Positions 48,212-56,564 of a DNA stretch of 64,000 nt are shown piece after piece. Numbering within the stretch: position 1 is the stretch's first letter; each line of letters starts with the position of its first letter. Position numbers and translations under genes: made by a program. This DNA comes from Streptomyces vinaceus. GTDB taxonomy: Bacteria; Actinomycetota; Actinomycetes; Streptomycetales; Streptomycetaceae. A model generated the notes under the pieces. It saw nothing but the letters and a program-made list of their open reading frames with translations, had not been told where the DNA came from and ran no database searches. The DNA is taken from contig NZ_CP023692.1 of the NCBI RefSeq assembly GCF_008704935.1, forward strand, positions 4,082,001-4,146,000, read 5' to 3'.

Positions 48212-48811
48212 ATGAGCGAGCTGTTCGTGAAGATCTGCGGGCTGAAGACCGGGCCCGATGTCGACGTGGCCGTTGCGGCCGGGGCGGACGCCGTCGGCTT
48301 CGTCTTCGCCCCGGGGAGCCCCCGTACGATCGGCGCCGACGCGGCGCGGGAGCTCGCGGCGCGGGTACCGGAATCGGTGCTGACCGTCGGGGTGTTCCGG
48401 GGGCAGCCGGTCGAGGAGGTGCGGCGGCTGACCGAGGAGAGCGGCGTACGGGGGGTCCAGCTCCACGGGGACGAGGGCCCGGAGTACTACGAGGCGCTGC
48501 GCGCCGAGGGCCGGACCCTGCTGCGGGCCACCGCCGAGCACGTGGAGCGCTGCGGGGAGTACGGGGAGGACCTGCTGCTGCTGGACGCGCCCGACCCCGG
48601 CTCCGGCAAGCCGTGGAACTGGGGCTCGGCGCAGTTCACCGCCCCCGAGGGCCGCTGGCTGCTGGCCGGCGGGCTGACCCCGGGCAGCGTCCGGGAGGCC
48701 GTGGAGACCACCGGCGCCTGGGGCGTGGACGTCTCCAGCGGGGTGGAGCGGGAGCGCGGGGTGAAGGACCCCGCCCTGATCCGCGCCTTCGTCGAGGCCG
48801 CCCGGGGCTGA
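48212..48811 (+). CDS. trpF: Phosphoribosylanthranilate isomerase TrpF
   Basis: The 199-residue (beta/alpha)8 barrel carries FVKICGLKTGPDVDVAV with the catalytic Cys, GADAVGFVFAPGSPRTI, VQLHGDEGPEYYEAL, LLLDAPDPGSGKPWNW with the catalytic Asp, LAGGLTPGSV and GVDVSSGVERERGVKD. It isomerises phosphoribosylanthranilate in tryptophan synthesis. Most streptomycetes rely on the dual HisA/TrpF enzyme PriA, so a stand-alone TrpF outside a trp operon is unusual. GGGGGG directly precedes the ATG. It is tail to tail with the kinase gene. Confidence 0.88.
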   Translation: MSELFVKICGLKTGPDVDVAVAAGADAVGFVFAPGSPRTIGADAARELAARVPESVLTVGVFRGQPVEEVRRLTEESGVRGVQLHGDEGPEYYEALRAEGRTLLRATAEHVERCGEYGEDLLLLDAPDPGSGKPWNWGSAQFTAPEGRWLLAGGLTPGSVREAVETTGAWGVDVSSGVERERGVKDPALIRAFVEAARG

Positions 48812-48839
48812 GCCCTGACCCCCTGGGGGGCTGGCCGCG

Positions 48840-50510
48840 TCAGGCCGCGCGCCACACCGTCATGTCCGCGGTGATCCAGCCGGGCAGATCGGGCAGCCGC
48901 ACGACCGGCTTGGTCTGGATCACGAGCAGTGCGATGTCCCCCGAGGGGTGCCGGAGGCAGATCTCGGTGCCGGGCGCCGATGCGGCCAGCGGCAGCTCGT
49001 GCTGCGTGGCGGCCTTCGTGAGGAGGCCGCACGTGTCGAGGTTGCCGGTGCCGGGATCGGCGTACAGCTGGACGATCACGCTCGTGTCGCTCGCCAGCGC
49101 GCAGCTGTTCTTCTCGCAGTCCAGACGGATGTCCCCCGTGCGGTCCTCCCGCCGGACCGGGTCCTTGATGCCGATCGAGTTCTCCTGGTCCAGCCGAACC
49201 TGGGGGAAGGGGACGGCTGCGGGCGCCTTGGAGGCCTTGGGCGTACTCGCCGCGGACCCGCCGGGCCCGGTGGACCCGCCGGACCCCTTGGACCCGCCGG
49301 ACCCGGTGGTCTTGCCGCCGCTCGCCGGGCCGGAGGAGGTGGCCGCGGCCGCGCTCCGTTCGCGCGCCCGGTCCGCCGCGTCCATGACCTTCCAGGCCAG
49401 CCCGGTCAGCAGGACGGCCGACACCGTCACCACCGCGCCGACGATCAGGGCGGTACGCCGCCTGCGCCGCCGCCGCTCCTCCGGCGTGAGCGGCGTCGTG
49501 GCCGGCGGTTGCCAGGCCATCGGGGACGGCTGCGACGGCTGCGGCGAATGCGGTGGCCGCGACGGCTGCGTGCCCAGGGCCCGCGTGTGCACCGACGTGG
49601 GGTCCGGGACAGGGGCCGGGACCACCGGCTCCGGCCCGGCCACCTCCCGCCAGACGGCCGGACCGCCACCCGCGTCCGCGTCCCCGCCCAGCCGCTGCCT
49701 GCACCACGCCACGACCTCCGCCGGGGTGGCGCGATCGTCGGGATCGGCTGCCAGGCACCGGGCGATCAGCGGGCGCAGCGACTCCGGCAGCCGGGACAGG
49801 TCGGGCTCGGAGTGCACGATCCGGAACAGCACGCTGACGGACGGGCCGTCCCCGTACAGCGGCTCGCCCAGCGCGGCGAACGCCGCCGTCTGTCCCAGTG
49901 CGAAGACATCGGTGGCCGCCGTGGTCTCACCGGCCAGCGCCTGCTCGGGGGCCATGTACTGGGGCGTGCCGATGGCGCTGCCCGTGGCGGTCGGCGAGGT
50001 GGTGTCGGACGCCAGCGAGATGCCGAAATCGATGACGCGGGGCCCGTCGGCGGCCAGCAGTACGTTCGACGGCTTCAGATCGCGGTGCACGATCCCCGCA
50101 CCGTGGATGACCTGCAAGGCCTCGGCCACTCCGGCCATCAGCCACAGCACCGCCGGGACCGGCAGCGGTCCGCGCCGGGCCACGGCCTCCGACAGCGAGG
50201 GCCCCGGCACGTACACGGTGGCCAGCCAGGGCGGCGACGCGTCCACGTCGGCGTCGATCAGCTCGGCGGTGTACGCACCCCGGACCCGCCGGGCCGCCTC
50301 CACCTCCCGGCGGAACCGCCGCCGGAACGCCGGGTCCTCGGCCAGTTCCGGCCGCACCACCTTGATCGCCACCGGGCGGCCGCCCGGCGTGTGCGACAGG
50401 TAGACCCGGCCCATGCCGCCCGCCCCGAGCCGGGCCGCGAGGCGGTAGCCGGAAACCGTCTGCGGATCGTCCTCGCGCAGGGGCTGGAACGCCTCGGTCG
50501 CGCTGTTCAT
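48840..50510 (-). CDS. Membrane Ser/Thr protein kinase (PknB type)
   Basis: The 556-residue protein has an N-terminal Hanks kinase domain: glycine loop LGAGGMGRVYLS, ATP Lys50, catalytic VHRDLKPSNV (His142, Asp144), DFG at 161-163 and APEQ. After about residue 300 a Pro-rich linker leads to one membrane helix (ALIVGAVVTVSAVLLTGLAWKV, near 355-376) and an extracellular Ser/Gly/Pro linker with a compact C-terminal sensor-like domain containing two pairs of cysteines. No PASTA repeats are seen. ATG 50510 follows GGGGAGA. Confidence 0.92.
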   Translation of the reverse strand: MNSATEAFQPLREDDPQTVSGYRLAARLGAGGMGRVYLSHTPGGRPVAIKVVRPELAEDPAFRRRFRREVEAARRVRGAYTAELIDADVDASPPWLATVYVPGPSLSEAVARRGPLPVPAVLWLMAGVAEALQVIHGAGIVHRDLKPSNVLLAADGPRVIDFGISLASDTTSPTATGSAIGTPQYMAPEQALAGETTAATDVFALGQTAAFAALGEPLYGDGPSVSVLFRIVHSEPDLSRLPESLRPLIARCLAADPDDRATPAEVVAWCRQRLGGDADAGGGPAVWREVAGPEPVVPAPVPDPTSVHTRALGTQPSRPPHSPQPSQPSPMAWQPPATTPLTPEERRRRRRRTALIVGAVVTVSAVLLTGLAWKVMDAADRARERSAAAATSSGPASGGKTTGSGGSKGSGGSTGPGGSAASTPKASKAPAAVPFPQVRLDQENSIGIKDPVRREDRTGDIRLDCEKNSCALASDTSVIVQLYADPGTGNLDTCGLLTKAATQHELPLAASAPGTEICLRHPSGDIALLVIQTKPVVRLPDLPGWITADMTVWRAA

Positions 50511-50602
50511 CGGTCTCCCCCCGAATCCCCCGACCAACCGACGGGTTGATCGTCCTCACCCTAAGTGGCGGGCGGGCGGGGCGGCGCAGCGGCCGGGAGC
50601 CG

Positions 50603-50929
50603 TCAGCCTGCCGAGGTGCTGCCGTCCTGCTCGACGGCCTCGACGCCCGGCAGTGCGTGCAGCGCGGCCACCTGGCCGGGGCTGAGCGGGGCGGCGAAGC
50701 CGTGCAGGGTGGAGCGGAACACGTGGACCGGGGTGACGCCGACCAGCTGCGCCACGCCGGCCGGGTCGAGGTCCCTCCGTACGGTGACGATGTAGGTGGG
50801 GTGGTCGGCGGGGGCCGCGTACGGGGCCGGTTCGCGGGTGGCGGCCGTCGCCGCCGGGGCGGGCAGGGCGGCGAAGGCGGCCAGTACGGCGACGGCTGCG
50901 GGCAGGGTCCGGCTCAGACGGGTGCGCAT
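50603..50929 (-). CDS. Free-standing I9 (subtilisin-propeptide-like) inhibitor, secreted
   Basis: A 108-residue protein with a signal peptide (about 1-30) and a single inhibitor I9 fold: HPTYIVTVRRDLDPAGVAQ, VHVFRSTLHGFAAPLSPGQV and LPGVEAVEQDG. It matches the propeptide of the divergent subtilisin gene position by position (YIVTL, FVYSKAMNGFAVPLTP, SVTQDA) but has no protease domain. It probably inhibits or assists folding of a secreted serine protease. Start ATG 50929. Confidence 0.83.
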   Translation of the reverse strand: MRTRLSRTLPAAVAVLAAFAALPAPAATAATREPAPYAAPADHPTYIVTVRRDLDPAGVAQLVGVTPVHVFRSTLHGFAAPLSPGQVAALHALPGVEAVEQDGSTSAG

Positions 50930-51306
50930 GGGCCGAGGCCATCACGTGCGACGGCGCAGGTCAACCACGTCCGAGGGGGTGGCGGGGGCATCGGGGGGCG
51001 CACCGGCCGTGCGCTCGCTGGTGTGGGGGCGGACCGTACGGGTGATCTTGCTTGGCGGTCGTCGGCGGTACGCGGCGGGGCCGTTCGGGGCACGGCCTTG
51101 ACGGCACAGGGGATAACCCTCTCTGCAGTTTGTGCGACCGGGAGCGCGGGCGTCGACGGCCGGCGACCGGCCAGGCGGTGCACGGTGGTTCATGACGCGC
51201 CCGGGTGGCACCGATGGAAGGGAAGGCCGCCCCGCAGGCACTCGTCCTGGTCGGGGCGGCTCCTTCATGCCGACCTGCCGTCCCACCCCTCCAGGGAGTT
51301 CCTTCC
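50930..51306. promoter_or_regulatory. 377-bp divergent region between the I9 inhibitor and the subtilisin gene
   Basis: No gene is seen. TTGACG at 51098-51103 is a possible -35 for the protease, without a clear -10. A stem GCCGCCCCG/CGGGGCGGC (51226-51234 with 51252-51260) sits in the protease leader 46 bases before its ATG and could act as an attenuator or mRNA-stabilising hairpin. Confidence 0.4.
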
Positions 51307-52503
51307 ATGCGCCTGCTCGCACGCCTGGCCACCGCCGCCCTGCTCACCGTGCCCCCGGTCGCGGCCGGTACCGCCGCCGCCGACACTCCGGAGCCGACCC
51401 CGGTCCCGCTGCACACCGCCGCGAACGCCGTACCCGGCAAGTACATCGTGACCCTGGAGAAGGGGGTGGACGCGGCGAAGGCGGCGACGAGCCTCGGCCT
51501 GAAGCCGTCGTTCGTCTACTCGAAGGCCATGAACGGCTTCGCGGTCCCGCTGACCCCGCTCCAGCTCCAGATCGTCCGGGTCAGCCTCGGGGTGAAGTCG
51601 GTCACGCAGGACGCGAAGGTGCAGTCCGGGCTGATGCCGAACAAGACCCCGGGCATGCGGGCGCCCTCCACGTCGTGGGGGCTGGACCGCATCGACCAGA
51701 GGGAGTGGGACCGGGTCAACGGAAAGGGCGACGGCCAGTTCACCACCACGGGCAACGGCACCGGGGTGACCGCGTACATCCTCGACACCGGCATCGACTA
51801 CACGCACGACGAGTTCGGCGGCCGGGCCACCTTCGGCTTCGACGCGATGGGCGACGGGCGCAACGGCCTCGACTGCAACGGCCACGGCACGCACGTCGCC
51901 GGCACGGTCGCGGGCAAGACGTACGGGGTGGCGCGCAAGGCGAACCTGGTCAGCGTCCGCGTCCTCGGCTGCGACGGTACGGGCACGTACTCGGGGATGA
52001 TCGCCGGACTGGACTGGGTGGCCAAGAACGCCAAGCAGCCGGCCGTCCTGAACGGCTCCCTGGGCGGGGACAAGTCGGTCGCGCTGAACGACGCCGCGAC
52101 CGCCCTCTCCGACGCGGGCGTGCTGCCCGTCATCGCGGCGGGCAACTCCTCGAAGGACGCCTGCACGGTCTCGCCCGCGTCCGCCGACCGCGTGTTCACG
52201 GTCGGTGCGAGCAACAAGTGGGACGAGGAGACGAGCTTCTCCAACTACGGCACCTGCCTGGAGGCCTACGCCCCCGGTGAGGCCATCGTCTCGGCGAAGC
52301 TCGGCGGCGGCAGCGTGGCCCTCGACGGCACGTCGATGGCCTCGCCGCACGTGGCCGGTGTGGCCGTCCTCTACAAGCAGGCGCACCCCACGGCGGCCCC
52401 GGACGAGATCGCCGAGTTCCTGGAGACGGAGTCCACCAAGGACGTCCTGACCAACATCAGCAAGGCCAGCCCGAACATGCTGCTGTTCACCGCCGGTCTC
52501 TGA
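51307..52503 (+). CDS. Secreted S8 subtilisin-like serine protease
   Basis: The 398-residue preproprotein has a signal peptide (1-25), an I9 propeptide (about 45-106) and a proteinase-K-type catalytic domain. Triad residues are Asp160 (AYILDTGIDYTHDEF), His193 (NGHGTHVAG) and Ser343 (DGTSMASPHVAG); the oxyanion Asn lies in AAGNSS. All are present, so it should be an active extracellular protease. There is no C-terminal add-on domain. ATG 51307 follows GGGAG. A divergent gene encodes a free-standing homologue of its propeptide. Confidence 0.95.
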   Translation: MRLLARLATAALLTVPPVAAGTAAADTPEPTPVPLHTAANAVPGKYIVTLEKGVDAAKAATSLGLKPSFVYSKAMNGFAVPLTPLQLQIVRVSLGVKSVTQDAKVQSGLMPNKTPGMRAPSTSWGLDRIDQREWDRVNGKGDGQFTTTGNGTGVTAYILDTGIDYTHDEFGGRATFGFDAMGDGRNGLDCNGHGTHVAGTVAGKTYGVARKANLVSVRVLGCDGTGTYSGMIAGLDWVAKNAKQPAVLNGSLGGDKSVALNDAATALSDAGVLPVIAAGNSSKDACTVSPASADRVFTVGASNKWDEETSFSNYGTCLEAYAPGEAIVSAKLGGGSVALDGTSMASPHVAGVAVLYKQAHPTAAPDEIAEFLETESTKDVLTNISKASPNMLLFTAGL

Positions 52504-52530
52504 CCGTCTCCGGGTCCGGACGGACCCGCT

Positions 52531-52561
52531 CCGGCCCGTGCGGCAGCCGCGCACGGGCCGG
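52531..52561. terminator. Hairpin terminator after the subtilisin gene
   Basis: CCGGCCCGTGCG (52531-52542) pairs with CGCACGGGCCGG (52550-52561) around a 7-base loop, 28 bases after the stop codon. Confidence 0.8.
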
Positions 52562-52608
52562 GGTCATGTCCTGGCGCGTGCGCGGCTAGGCTGCGGGCCG
52601 GGGGGATC

Positions 52609-54012
52609 ATGGACACGCCACCGCCGCCGCTCGTGAAGCGGCTCCGGGACCACGTACGGCTCGCCGCGGCCTGCGCGTTCAGCGCGGTCGCGGTGCTGTG
52701 GGCCGTGCTGTGCGTGAAGTTGACCGCCGCGGACATGGCTCCCGCCCTCGTGTGCGGGGACGGGGGCTGTCCGCGCGGGCTCGGCACGCTGGTGCTGTGG
52801 GCCGTGGCCGCCGGGCCGGCCGCGGGCGGGCTGTGGTGGTCGGTCGTGAAGGGCCGCGCGTACCGGTCCGCCGGCGGCTGGACCGCGGCGGTCGTCGTCG
52901 CGCTCGTCGCGCTGTGGCCCGGCTGGCTCGGCTTCTCGTGGCTGCGCGGCCCGCACATGGACCTCTTCTCGTACCAGGCCCCAGGGAGTTCGGCAGTCGG
53001 GAAGCCGCTCGGCTCCTGGGCGGGGCCCCCGGCCACCGGGTTCGTGGTCCGGGCCGGCGCGGACGGCGTGACCGGTTACGACGGGGAGGGCCGCCACGGC
53101 TGGAGCCTGCGCGTTCCGGCGGGCGGGGCGGTGTGCGCGATGAGCGCGGACAGTCCCTCCGGTACCGGTCTGCTGACCTTCGCCACCGTGCTGGACGGCT
53201 GCGGAGGCCGCCTGGTGGCGGTGGACGTCACCTCCGGCAAGCAGCTCTGGACCATTAACATCCCGCACCTCGTGGGTCGGCCGGCCGCGGGCGGCTCCTT
53301 GGCCGTGACCGCGACCGCGGACGCCGTGGTCGCGTACGACCTGGCCACCGGTGCCGATCGGTGGCGCTCCCCGCTGCCCGCGGGCGCCTCCGCGACGGAG
53401 GTGGCCGCCGGCCCCGATCGGGTCCTGCTCCTGGCCCGGACCGGCGAGGGGGTCGAGCTGTTCGCGCTCGACGCCCGCACCGGCGGCGTCGCCTGGCGGC
53501 ACCCGATGCCGGTCGGGTACGAGTCCCCGCGCATCGTGTCGGCCTCTCCGCCCGCCGCCGTCGGTGACGGCCGCCTGGTGGTGTTCGACGAGGCGGGCCG
53601 CCCGCGCGCGGAGCCGGAGGCGCCGTACGTCCCGACCACGGGCGAGGCGGACTGGCTGGTCGCGGGTGACGTGCTGTACGCGTCGGTCCCGGAGCGCGAG
53701 AAGCGTGAGCTGCTGGCGGCGTTCTCGCTGAAGGACGGCCGCCACCTGTGGACCCGCGCCTTCGACCAGGACTGGCGGGTCCGCGCCCTGGCCGCCGACC
53801 GGTACGGCCGGATCGCCGTGGTCACGGAGGGCGGGTACACCCACCTCTGGCACCTCGCCCCGGGCACCGGGAAGCCGACCGGCGAGCCGACGGTCCTGCG
53901 GGGCCTGCGGCTGGGCGAGTCGTTCGCCCTCTACGGCAGGACGTTCGTCAACCTCGACGACGACGGCCGCCTCCCGCCGGTCTTCGACGTGGCCCCGACG
54001 ATCGGCTGGTGA
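52609..54012 (+). CDS. Membrane protein with extracytoplasmic PQQ-like beta-propeller
   Basis: The 467-residue protein has three N-terminal membrane helices (about 17-40, 62-80, 92-115) followed by a beta-propeller domain of PQQ-like repeats (LVAVDVTSGKQLW, VVAYDLATGADRWRS, LFALDARTGGVAWRHP, LAAFSLKDGRHLWTR). Such domains often serve as protein-interaction or sensor platforms; no catalytic residues are identifiable. ATG 52609 follows GGGGGGATC. It ends one base before the converging DUF397 gene, with no terminator between. Confidence 0.75.
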   Translation: MDTPPPPLVKRLRDHVRLAAACAFSAVAVLWAVLCVKLTAADMAPALVCGDGGCPRGLGTLVLWAVAAGPAAGGLWWSVVKGRAYRSAGGWTAAVVVALVALWPGWLGFSWLRGPHMDLFSYQAPGSSAVGKPLGSWAGPPATGFVVRAGADGVTGYDGEGRHGWSLRVPAGGAVCAMSADSPSGTGLLTFATVLDGCGGRLVAVDVTSGKQLWTINIPHLVGRPAAGGSLAVTATADAVVAYDLATGADRWRSPLPAGASATEVAAGPDRVLLLARTGEGVELFALDARTGGVAWRHPMPVGYESPRIVSASPPAAVGDGRLVVFDEAGRPRAEPEAPYVPTTGEADWLVAGDVLYASVPEREKRELLAAFSLKDGRHLWTRAFDQDWRVRALAADRYGRIAVVTEGGYTHLWHLAPGTGKPTGEPTVLRGLRLGESFALYGRTFVNLDDDGRLPPVFDVAPTIGW

Positions 54013-54013
54013 G

Positions 54014-54211
54014 TCAGAGGCTGGTGACGAACGCGGTCCAGGCAGGGCCGTTGAAGGTGAGGTGCGGGCCGTCCGGGACCTTGGAGTCCCGGACGGGGAC
54101 GATGCCGGGGTGGCCGTCGGCGACTTCTAGGCAGTTGCCGCCGTCGCCACCGCTGTGGGTGGACTTCCGCCAAGTGGCTACCGACAGATCGTACTCAGGC
54201 ATGCTGATCAT
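54014..54211 (-). CDS. DUF397 small protein
   Basis: A 65-residue protein with the DUF397 pattern WRKSTHSGGDGGNCLEVAD, VRDSKVPDGPHLTF and WTAFVTSL. In streptomycetes DUF397 proteins are nearly always paired with an XRE/DUF5753 regulator and are thought to act as its partner, as in the WhiJ-type loci. The start overlaps the upstream regulator gene by 17 bases, so the two are translationally coupled. Confidence 0.9.
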   Translation of the reverse strand: MISMPEYDLSVATWRKSTHSGGDGGNCLEVADGHPGIVPVRDSKVPDGPHLTFNGPAWTAFVTSL

Positions 54212-55031
54212 GTTCGTAATCCTCCGCCACCGACTCGACCAGGGCCAGGGACTTGCGCGGCGACAGCGCGCTGGCCGTAAGGAGATCGTAGGTCAGGGTG
54301 TGGCGGGCAACGGTGGCCGGATCGTCGAACAACTGGCCCATCCCGATGCCGTCCACGTAGGCGAGTGGGGGTGCGTCATCGAAGGACATGAGCTTTAGGG
54401 CGCCGTCCAGTCCCGCGTGGAAGCCTGCGCTGAACGGCAGTACCTGCACGATGATTCTGCGCGACCGAACCAGGCTCGCGATGTGTCGCAGGGCCTCCGC
54501 CAGGATCGCCGTGTTCTCGCCCGCCCTGCGGAGGACCGCCTCGTCGAGCACACACCAAAACAGGGGGGTTGTTGGATCACTGAGCAGCGCGGCCCTAGCC
54601 AGTCGGTTCGTGACCAGCTCGTCGATGGTCTCCTCCGTGGCCGTCGGCTGGTACGCGCGGAATACCTCCCGCGCGTACGCCTCCGTCTGGAGCAGTCCGG
54701 GGATCAGCTGGGGCGCGTACTCGCGGATGGCCTTCGCCAGAGCTTCGGCCTCGGCCGCCGCCGCGAAGTGGTCCGGGTACTTGGACTTCGCCGCCGCCCC
54801 GCAGTTGCGGCTGAAGAAGCCGTCCGTGCCGAGGATGTCGTCGATCTGCCGGGCGAACTCGATGTGCATCCGCCGGGTGCCGGCTTCGAGCTGGCCGATG
54901 AACGAGCCGCTGACGAAGAGGGGTTCGCCCAGCTCGGCCTGGCTGAAGCCCGCGCGTTCGCGAGCCACCCGCAGTTCGGCGCCGAGCAGGGCGCGGGGTG
55001 AGGAGGACGGGTCGAGGTTCTTACCTGCCAT
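54195..55031 (-). CDS. XRE-family regulator with DUF5753 domain
   Basis: The 278-residue protein has an N-terminal helix-turn-helix (LGAELRVARERAGFSQAELGEPL, SGSFIGQLEAGTRR; about 15-60) and a C-terminal DUF5753 ligand-sensing domain (LIPGLLQTEAYAREVFRAY, VLDEAVLRRA, VLPFSAGFHAGLDGAL). It is the standard partner of DUF397 proteins and likely a repressor of its own or neighbouring genes. ATG 55031 follows CAGGAGAG. It is divergent from an unknown two-gene operon, which is a candidate target. Confidence 0.92.
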   Translation of the reverse strand: MAGKNLDPSSSPRALLGAELRVARERAGFSQAELGEPLFVSGSFIGQLEAGTRRMHIEFARQIDDILGTDGFFSRNCGAAAKSKYPDHFAAAAEAEALAKAIREYAPQLIPGLLQTEAYAREVFRAYQPTATEETIDELVTNRLARAALLSDPTTPLFWCVLDEAVLRRAGENTAILAEALRHIASLVRSRRIIVQVLPFSAGFHAGLDGALKLMSFDDAPPLAYVDGIGMGQLFDDPATVARHTLTYDLLTASALSPRKSLALVESVAEDYEHDQHA

Positions 55032-55146
55032 CGCAACTCTCCTGGCAACACGTGCCGTTGTTGAGGTGTCCGTATGGAAAGGCTAGCGAGCGCGCCGCCA
55101 CTCTGTGTGTCGAAGTTGAACACTCAGAGTAGAAAGGTGACATGTC

Positions 55147-55365
55147 ATGGTGCTCAGTCCTCAGGAGCGGATGCAGGCCGCAGAGGAGGCCGTGCGGCAG
55201 CTCAAGGACTCGCTGACCGGGGTCGGGGTCGTGTTCCCGTCCCTCGGGGTGGACGGGGTTTCGGCGGCCGGTACGTACGGGCTGCCGCTGGTCGATCTGG
55301 GTCGCTGCAACCTGGACACCGCGCTCCGGCTGGCCGCCGTGCTCCACGAGCGGGCCAACCCGTGA
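55147..55365 (+). CDS. Small hypothetical protein, first gene of a two-gene operon
   Basis: A 72-residue protein, mostly helical at the ends (SPQERMQAAEEAVRQLKDSL, LDTALRLAAVLHERANP) with a Gly/Val-rich middle. There is no signal peptide and no family I recognise. It is coupled to the next gene by a GTGA overlap. The XRE/DUF397 pair is transcribed away from it across 115 bases, where AGAAAGG precedes the start. Function unknown; an antitoxin-like or regulatory partner role is conceivable but unproven. Confidence 0.65.
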   Translation: MVLSPQERMQAAEEAVRQLKDSLTGVGVVFPSLGVDGVSAAGTYGLPLVDLGRCNLDTALRLAAVLHERANP

Positions 55366-55892
55366 TCGGGGACGCCGCCGCCGAATGGGGCTTCGAACTC
55401 GGCTGGAAGCTGCGCGGACTGGAGCACGCCCTCCTCGGCAGCGGTTGGAAGCGCGACGGGCGGCCGGGGCCGTCCGCCTCGGGCGTGCAGCGGTTCACGC
55501 TGATCCACTGGCCGGTGGGGGAGGACACCCGCTTCGAGGACGCCCGCTACGACGGGCTGAAGAAGCGGCCGCCGCAGGGCTGTGAGGTCGAGGAGATCGG
55601 CGGGCGCTTCGGGCTGCGCTGCGAGCGGCCGGGCGCGCGGCTGCTGGAGGCGGTGGCCGAGCTGTGCGGGGAGGTCCGGGCCGGGCACGGGCTGCTCATG
55701 ACCGACCTCGGGGTCGAGAAGTTGTGGGAGCGGTCGGCGGACGGCACGGACGGCTGGGGCGCGGAGGTCGTGGGCCAGCTGCTCCTGATGGCCGCCGAGC
55801 GGGGCCCGCGCCTCGGCTACGGCGTCGATGACCTGGTCCGCTTCCTGCGGACCGCAGCCGGGCCGGGCCCCGCGGGGGTGGTCAGACCCTGA
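55362..55892 (+). CDS. Hypothetical protein, second gene of the operon
   Basis: A 176-residue soluble protein starting at GTG 55362 inside the end of the upstream gene (GTGA). Recognisable stretches are AAEWGFELGWKLRGLEHALLG, LIHWPVGEDTRFEDARYDGLKKRPP and LLEAVAELCGEVRAGHG; none matches a family I know. The 3' end overlaps the converging PIN-toxin gene by 11 bases. Its place opposite an XRE/DUF397 module suggests regulation by it. Confidence 0.65.
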   Translation: MIGDAAAEWGFELGWKLRGLEHALLGSGWKRDGRPGPSASGVQRFTLIHWPVGEDTRFEDARYDGLKKRPPQGCEVEEIGGRFGLRCERPGARLLEAVAELCGEVRAGHGLLMTDLGVEKLWERSADGTDGWGAEVVGQLLLMAAERGPRLGYGVDDLVRFLRTAAGPGPAGVVRP

Positions 55893-56295
55893 CCGTGGCG
55901 AGGCGTTTGCCGCAGAGGGCCGTCAGGTCCTCCGGGTCGGAGGTCAGGACGGTGACCGGCCCGGGCGCCGCGAGCGCGGTGGCGGCGAGCATGGCGTCGA
56001 TGGCGTGCTTGTGCCCGTGGAGTCCCGCTTCGCGGAGCAGATCGGTGGCGCGGTGGGCGATCTCCTCCGTGACGGGTTCGACGACCACGCGGGACAGCGC
56101 CCACTTCAGTGCCGGCACGTTGATCTGAGGGTGGATCACCTCGACGAGGGTGGCGGTGCTGGTGATGACGCGCAAGTCGTCGGCGCGGGCGAGGGCGAGC
56201 CACCGCGTGATCATGCGGTCCCGCAGGACGGCCTTGGCGAGCCCCTCGCTGTCCAGGACGAGCGTGCCGCCCGGTGTTGCCGCCTGACGGGTCAT
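55882..56295 (-). CDS. PIN-domain toxin, VapC-like
   Basis: The 137-residue protein is a PIN ribonuclease: LVLDSEGLAKA near 12-22 with the first acidic residue, TATLVEVIHP with a conserved Glu near 51, HAIDAMLAATAL near 97-108 with the next Asp, and VLTSDPEDLTAL near 116-127. All four acidic positions are present. VapC toxins cut tRNA or rRNA when not bound by antitoxin. It overlaps the upstream antitoxin gene by ATGA. Confidence 0.88.
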   Translation of the reverse strand: MTRQAATPGGTLVLDSEGLAKAVLRDRMITRWLALARADDLRVITSTATLVEVIHPQINVPALKWALSRVVVEPVTEEIAHRATDLLREAGLHGHKHAIDAMLAATALAAPGPVTVLTSDPEDLTALCGKRLATVRV

Positions 56296-56564
56296 GAGGC
56301 CTTCCTCTCGGGCTCGCTGTCGGACGTCTGCTCGGCGCGGGCACGCCGCTGGATCTCGCGTGTGGCCTCGATCTCTTCCTCGGTGATGGGCCCGTGCTCC
56401 GCCTCGGCGACGGCGATGAGCTCGGCGAGGTTGTCGCGCTCGATCTGGCGGGTGACGGCTGCGGTGACGTAGGCGGACAGACCCGAGGGGCCGCTGCGGG
56501 CACGAGCGGCCTCGGCGACGTCGCGGGGCATCGAGATCGAGTACTTCTGGGTGGGCTCGCTCAT
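56292..56564 (-). CDS. Antitoxin of the VapBC-type pair
   Basis: A 90-residue protein with an N-terminal ribbon-helix-helix DNA-binding segment (KYSISMPRDVAEAARARSG, LSAYVTAAVTRQIERDNL) and an acidic helical C-terminus (ITEEEIEATREIQRRAR) that would wrap the toxin. ATG 56564 is chosen because TAGCAT lies exactly 7 bases upstream; other in-frame ATGs at 56573 and 56624 are possible. Autoregulation through the RHH domain is expected. Confidence 0.82.
   Translation of the reverse strand: MSEPTQKYSISMPRDVAEAARARSGPSGLSAYVTAAVTRQIERDNLAELIAVAEAEHGPITEEEIEATREIQRRARAEQTSDSEPERKAS

Noticed and set aside
47501..48541. Longer version of the Uma2 protein starting near 48541
   Set aside because: The extra 150 residues run antisense into trpF and lack similarity; GTG 48082 has a well-placed GGAGG.
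55074..55892. Single 272-residue protein instead of two genes at 55147-55892
   Set aside because: The upstream part is out of frame with the 72-residue gene, which has its own start, and the GTGA overlap is typical of two coupled genes.
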